Assembly: GCF_020171625.1 (NCBI RefSeq)
Contig: NZ_JAIUZY010000005.1
Coordinates: 124,001 to 188,000, forward strand
DNA: 64,000 nt
Source of the DNA: Salipiger bermudensis
Lineage (GTDB): Bacteria > Pseudomonadota > Alphaproteobacteria > Rhodobacterales > Rhodobacteraceae
Direction: 5' to 3'
Under the pieces are notes generated by a model. That model was not told the origin of the DNA, searched no databases, and worked only from the letters and a program-made list of their open reading frames with translations. The position numbers were made by a program, and so were the translations under genes. Below, piece by piece: positions 61,861 through 64,000 of the stretch. The number at the start of each line of letters is the position of its first letter. The first letter of the stretch is position 1.

Positions 61861-62769
61861 TCAGCGCGAAGCGCTGAGGATCATGCAGAGCGTATCGAGC
61901 TCTTCGAGGCTCTCGTAAGAGATGGTGAGCTTGCCTCCCTCGGTGCCCGGCTTGTGCGCCACTGACACCTTCATGCCAAGCGCTGCCGACAGGTCACCCT
62001 CGAGCGCGCGCGTGTCGGCGTCTTTCTCGACCGCTTGCGGCGCCGCAGTCGAGACCTTGGGGCGTTTCGGCTCTGACGCGGTGCGCACCAGAGCCTCTGC
62101 CTGCCGAACGGACAGTTTCTTCGCCATGATCTCGCGCGCGATGGCGTCAGGGTTTTCCGCGGTCACCAGGGTGCGCGCGTGGCCGGCACTCAGATCTCCG
62201 TTGCGCACGTAGTCCTGAACGCTGTCGGGCAGGTTCAACAGACGCAGAAGGTTCGCGATGTGGCTGCGGCTCTTGCCAAGCGCCTCGGCGATCTTCTCCT
62301 GCGTGTGGCCAAAGCGGAACATCAGCGCCTTGTAGCCAGCCGCCTCTTCGATCGCGTTCAGATCGGCGCGCTGGATGTTCTCGATGATGGCGATCTCGAG
62401 CGTTTCCTGATCGTCGAGCTCGCGCACGAGGACCGGAACCTCGTGCTGCTTGGCCATCTGCGCGGCGCGCCAGCGGCGTTCGCCGGCGACAATCTCGAAC
62501 TTGCCCTCGGCGCCCGGTGCCGGGCGCACGATGATCGGCTGGATGATGCCCTTGGTCTTGATCGACTCGGACAGCTCATGCAGCTGTTCGGGGGTGAAAG
62601 TTCTGCGGGGCTGGTCCTTGTTCGGGACCAGGCTTTCGATTGGGACCATGCGGTCCGGGGTCTTCGGCGTCATGCTTTCCTGCTCGCGGGCAGGTGCAAT
62701 ATCGACATCCGACATCAGCGCGGACAACCCGCGCCCCAGACCCCGGCGTGCTTCCTTCTTCTCTGCCAT
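61861..62769 (-). CDS. parB: Chromosome-partitioning protein ParB
   Basis: A 302-residue CTPase/parS-binding protein. It opens with the ParB N-terminal motif RRGLGRGLSALM, then the CTP-binding domain with GERRWRAAQMAK (arginine-rich patch), the helix-turn-helix TQEKIAEALGKSRSHIANLLRLL and a C-terminal dimerisation domain. ATG 62769 lies 25 nt after the parA stop; upstream codons are not family-like. Confidence 0.96.
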   Translation of the reverse strand: MAEKKEARRGLGRGLSALMSDVDIAPAREQESMTPKTPDRMVPIESLVPNKDQPRRTFTPEQLHELSESIKTKGIIQPIIVRPAPGAEGKFEIVAGERRWRAAQMAKQHEVPVLVRELDDQETLEIAIIENIQRADLNAIEEAAGYKALMFRFGHTQEKIAEALGKSRSHIANLLRLLNLPDSVQDYVRNGDLSAGHARTLVTAENPDAIAREIMAKKLSVRQAEALVRTASEPKRPKVSTAAPQAVEKDADTRALEGDLSAALGMKVSVAHKPGTEGGKLTISYESLEELDTLCMILSASR

Positions 62770-62794
62770 CTCTGCTCTTTCTTGTTTTCTGGTC

Positions 62795-63604
62795 TCAGGC
62801 GGCGAGCCGCGCGTCCTTGCGCAGCAACTCGTCGGCAAGCTCTCGATAGGCGGCGGCGCCTTTCGATTGGCTGTCATAGGTGAGCACCGACATCGCGTAG
62901 GACGGCGCCTCACTGACACGAACGTTGCGCGGAATAACGGTCGAAAACACCAGATCCCCGAGGTTGTCGCGCGCGTCATCCTCGACCTGCCGCGACAGGT
63001 TGTTGCGTGCGTCGTACATGGTGAGCAACACGCCTTCGATCCGAAGGTCGGGATTGGCGCTCTGGCGGATTTCGCGCACGGTCAGCATCAGTTGCGACAG
63101 ACCTTCCAGCGCGAAAAATTCGCTCTGCAGCGGGACGAGCACCGAATGCGCGGCCACCATGGCGTTGACCGTCAGCAGGTTGAGCGAGGGCGGGCAGTCG
63201 ATCAGGACGTAATCGAAGCCGAACTGCTCGATCTCGGGCTGGCGCAGGGCGCCGTGCAGGAGAAAGCTGCGCTTCTCATTCGATACAAGTTCGATATCCG
63301 CCGAGCTAAGATCGACCGTCGCCGGAATCAGGTGAAGATTTTCCTGATCCGTTGCGAGAATCGCGTCCTCGAGCGCGACATCATCGAGCAGAAGGTCGTA
63401 ACTGGTATACTGGCGATCGTCGGGCTCGATCCCGAGGCCGGTCGACGAGTTCCCCTGCGGATCAAGGTCAACCACCAGCACCCTTAGTCCCTTTTCCGCC
63501 AACGCGGCGCCAAGATTGATCGTCGTCGTGGTCTTTCCGACGCCGCCTTTCTGGTTGGCGATAGCGATGATCTTGGGGGCGCGGGGCCGCGACGGATCAG
63601 ACAT
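62795..63604 (-). CDS. parA: Chromosome-partitioning ATPase ParA
   Basis: A 269-residue Walker-type ATPase. The deviant Walker A is KGGVGKTTTTINLG (near residues 19-32); VDLDPQGNSSTGLG and DYVLIDCPPSLNLLTVNAM follow, typical of chromosomal ParA/Soj. It moves ParB-bound origin regions. ATG 63604 lies inside the rsmG 3' end (8-nt overlap). Confidence 0.96.
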   Translation of the reverse strand: MSDPSRPRAPKIIAIANQKGGVGKTTTTINLGAALAEKGLRVLVVDLDPQGNSSTGLGIEPDDRQYTSYDLLLDDVALEDAILATDQENLHLIPATVDLSSADIELVSNEKRSFLLHGALRQPEIEQFGFDYVLIDCPPSLNLLTVNAMVAAHSVLVPLQSEFFALEGLSQLMLTVREIRQSANPDLRIEGVLLTMYDARNNLSRQVEDDARDNLGDLVFSTVIPRNVRVSEAPSYAMSVLTYDSQSKGAAAYRELADELLRKDARLAA

Positions 63605-64000
63605 GTGTCAGCTCTCCGATGGTCAGGACGACTGCATTTGGATCTGTGATGCTTGTACGCTGTACGACGTGGAAGTTCCACGATTTCCGTGCCTCGGCGA
63701 CTTCATCTTGCCAAGTGGCGCCCTTCAGGAACACGCTCTGCCCGTCTGGTGCGAGGTGGCGCTTCGAAAAACTCAAAAGTTTGGGAAGATCCGCAAGGGC
63801 GCGTGCGCTCAGGATATCTGCCTCAAGAGGCGCAAGCTGCTCGATCCGCGCAACTTTTACGTCAGCGCTGACGCCGGTTTCGCGCAGAACGGAGCGGAGA
63901 AACACGGCTTTGCGCTGATCGGACTCGACCAGCGCAACCTTGAGCTTGGGTGCAAGTTCATGCGCGAGAATTGCCACCACGAGACCGGGAAAGCCGCCCC
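63597..64000 (-). CDS. rsmG: 16S rRNA (guanine-N7) methyltransferase RsmG, 5' truncated by window
   Basis: The visible 133 residues are the C-terminal two thirds of RsmG (GidB), which methylates G527 of 16S rRNA. The S-adenosylmethionine site enters at the window edge with GGFPGLVVAILA, then VALVESDQRKAVFLRSV, ILSARALADLPKLLSFSKRHL and a C-terminal VVLTI strand. The start is outside the window. The order rsmG-parA-parB is typical near an alphaproteobacterial origin. Confidence 0.93.
   Translation of the reverse strand, partial: GGFPGLVVAILAHELAPKLKVALVESDQRKAVFLRSVLRETGVSADVKVARIEQLAPLEADILSARALADLPKLLSFSKRHLAPDGQSVFLKGATWQDEVAEARKSWNFHVVQRTSITDPNAVVLTIGELTHV

Noticed and set aside
61780-64000. 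parS site near parA/parB
   Set aside because: No GTTTCACGTGAAAC-like palindrome was seen in this stretch; sites may lie outside the window.

Overview
The window is high-GC DNA from an alphaproteobacterium, most likely a Rhodobacteraceae (Roseobacter-group) chromosome. This rests on three things: the run mutS, grpE/hrcA (opposite strand), rph, rdgB, hemW, parB, parA, rsmG; a small aa3-type cytochrome oxidase subunit IV; and a paa cluster of the kind seen in that family. The species is not identifiable by eye. I see no insertion sequence, prophage, CRISPR array or rRNA; there are two tRNA genes.

Layout. (1) 1-4244: an overlapping catabolic operon with a TIM-barrel isomerase-like enzyme (5' cut by the window), AroQ, an intradiol ring-cleavage dioxygenase, a HpaH-type hydratase, a HpaI-type aldolase and a solute-binding-like protein without signal peptide. 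(2) 4476-7609: small hypotheticals, an M48 lipoprotein protease, three tandem cysteine-motif proteins behind an FNR/DNR-type box, and an NDUFA9-like protein. (3) 7762-14240: tRNA-Leu, then a DeoR-type regulator divergent from an Ugp-like ABC importer and a GpdQ-like phosphodiesterase. (4) 14392-38061: a phenylacetate supercluster. It holds a Liv-type importer, a fused PaaF/PaaH-like protein, PaaG, PaaI, PaaK, PaaR, PaaY, PaaZ, a PaaA-like paralogue, PaaEDCBA, PaaJ, PaaX, a fused indolepyruvate ferredoxin oxidoreductase and its divergent Lrp-type regulator. (5) 38255-54637: housekeeping and mixed genes (tRNA-Ser, ETF-QO, GreA, AzlCD, MBL hydrolase, acyl-CoA dehydrogenase, Sua5, sulfotransferase and aminotransferase, MsrA, ribokinase, malic enzyme). 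(6) 54785-64000: mutS, hrcA-grpE, rph-rdgB-hemW, parB-parA-rsmG, the last cut by the window end.

How the parts fit. Phenylalanine-derived arylpyruvates can be turned to aryl-acetyl-CoA by the indolepyruvate oxidoreductase. Free phenylacetate can be imported and activated by PaaK. Phenylacetyl-CoA is then epoxidised by PaaABCDE, isomerised by PaaG, opened and oxidised by PaaZ, and shortened by PaaJ and the PaaF/PaaH fusion. Two places, in front of the liv operon/paaG and in front of paaJ, carry the same dyad GACCG-N2-CGGTC placed on a promoter, a good candidate PaaR operator.

The most interesting leads are the three tandem genes sharing an exact C-x2-C-x5-C-x17-C spacing behind an FNR-type box centred 41.5 bp upstream of the inferred start site; the 52-bp concentric dyad between the lrp-like gene and ior; the PaaA paralogue with a changed iron-ligand motif; and the intradiol dioxygenase coupled to meta-pathway enzymes.
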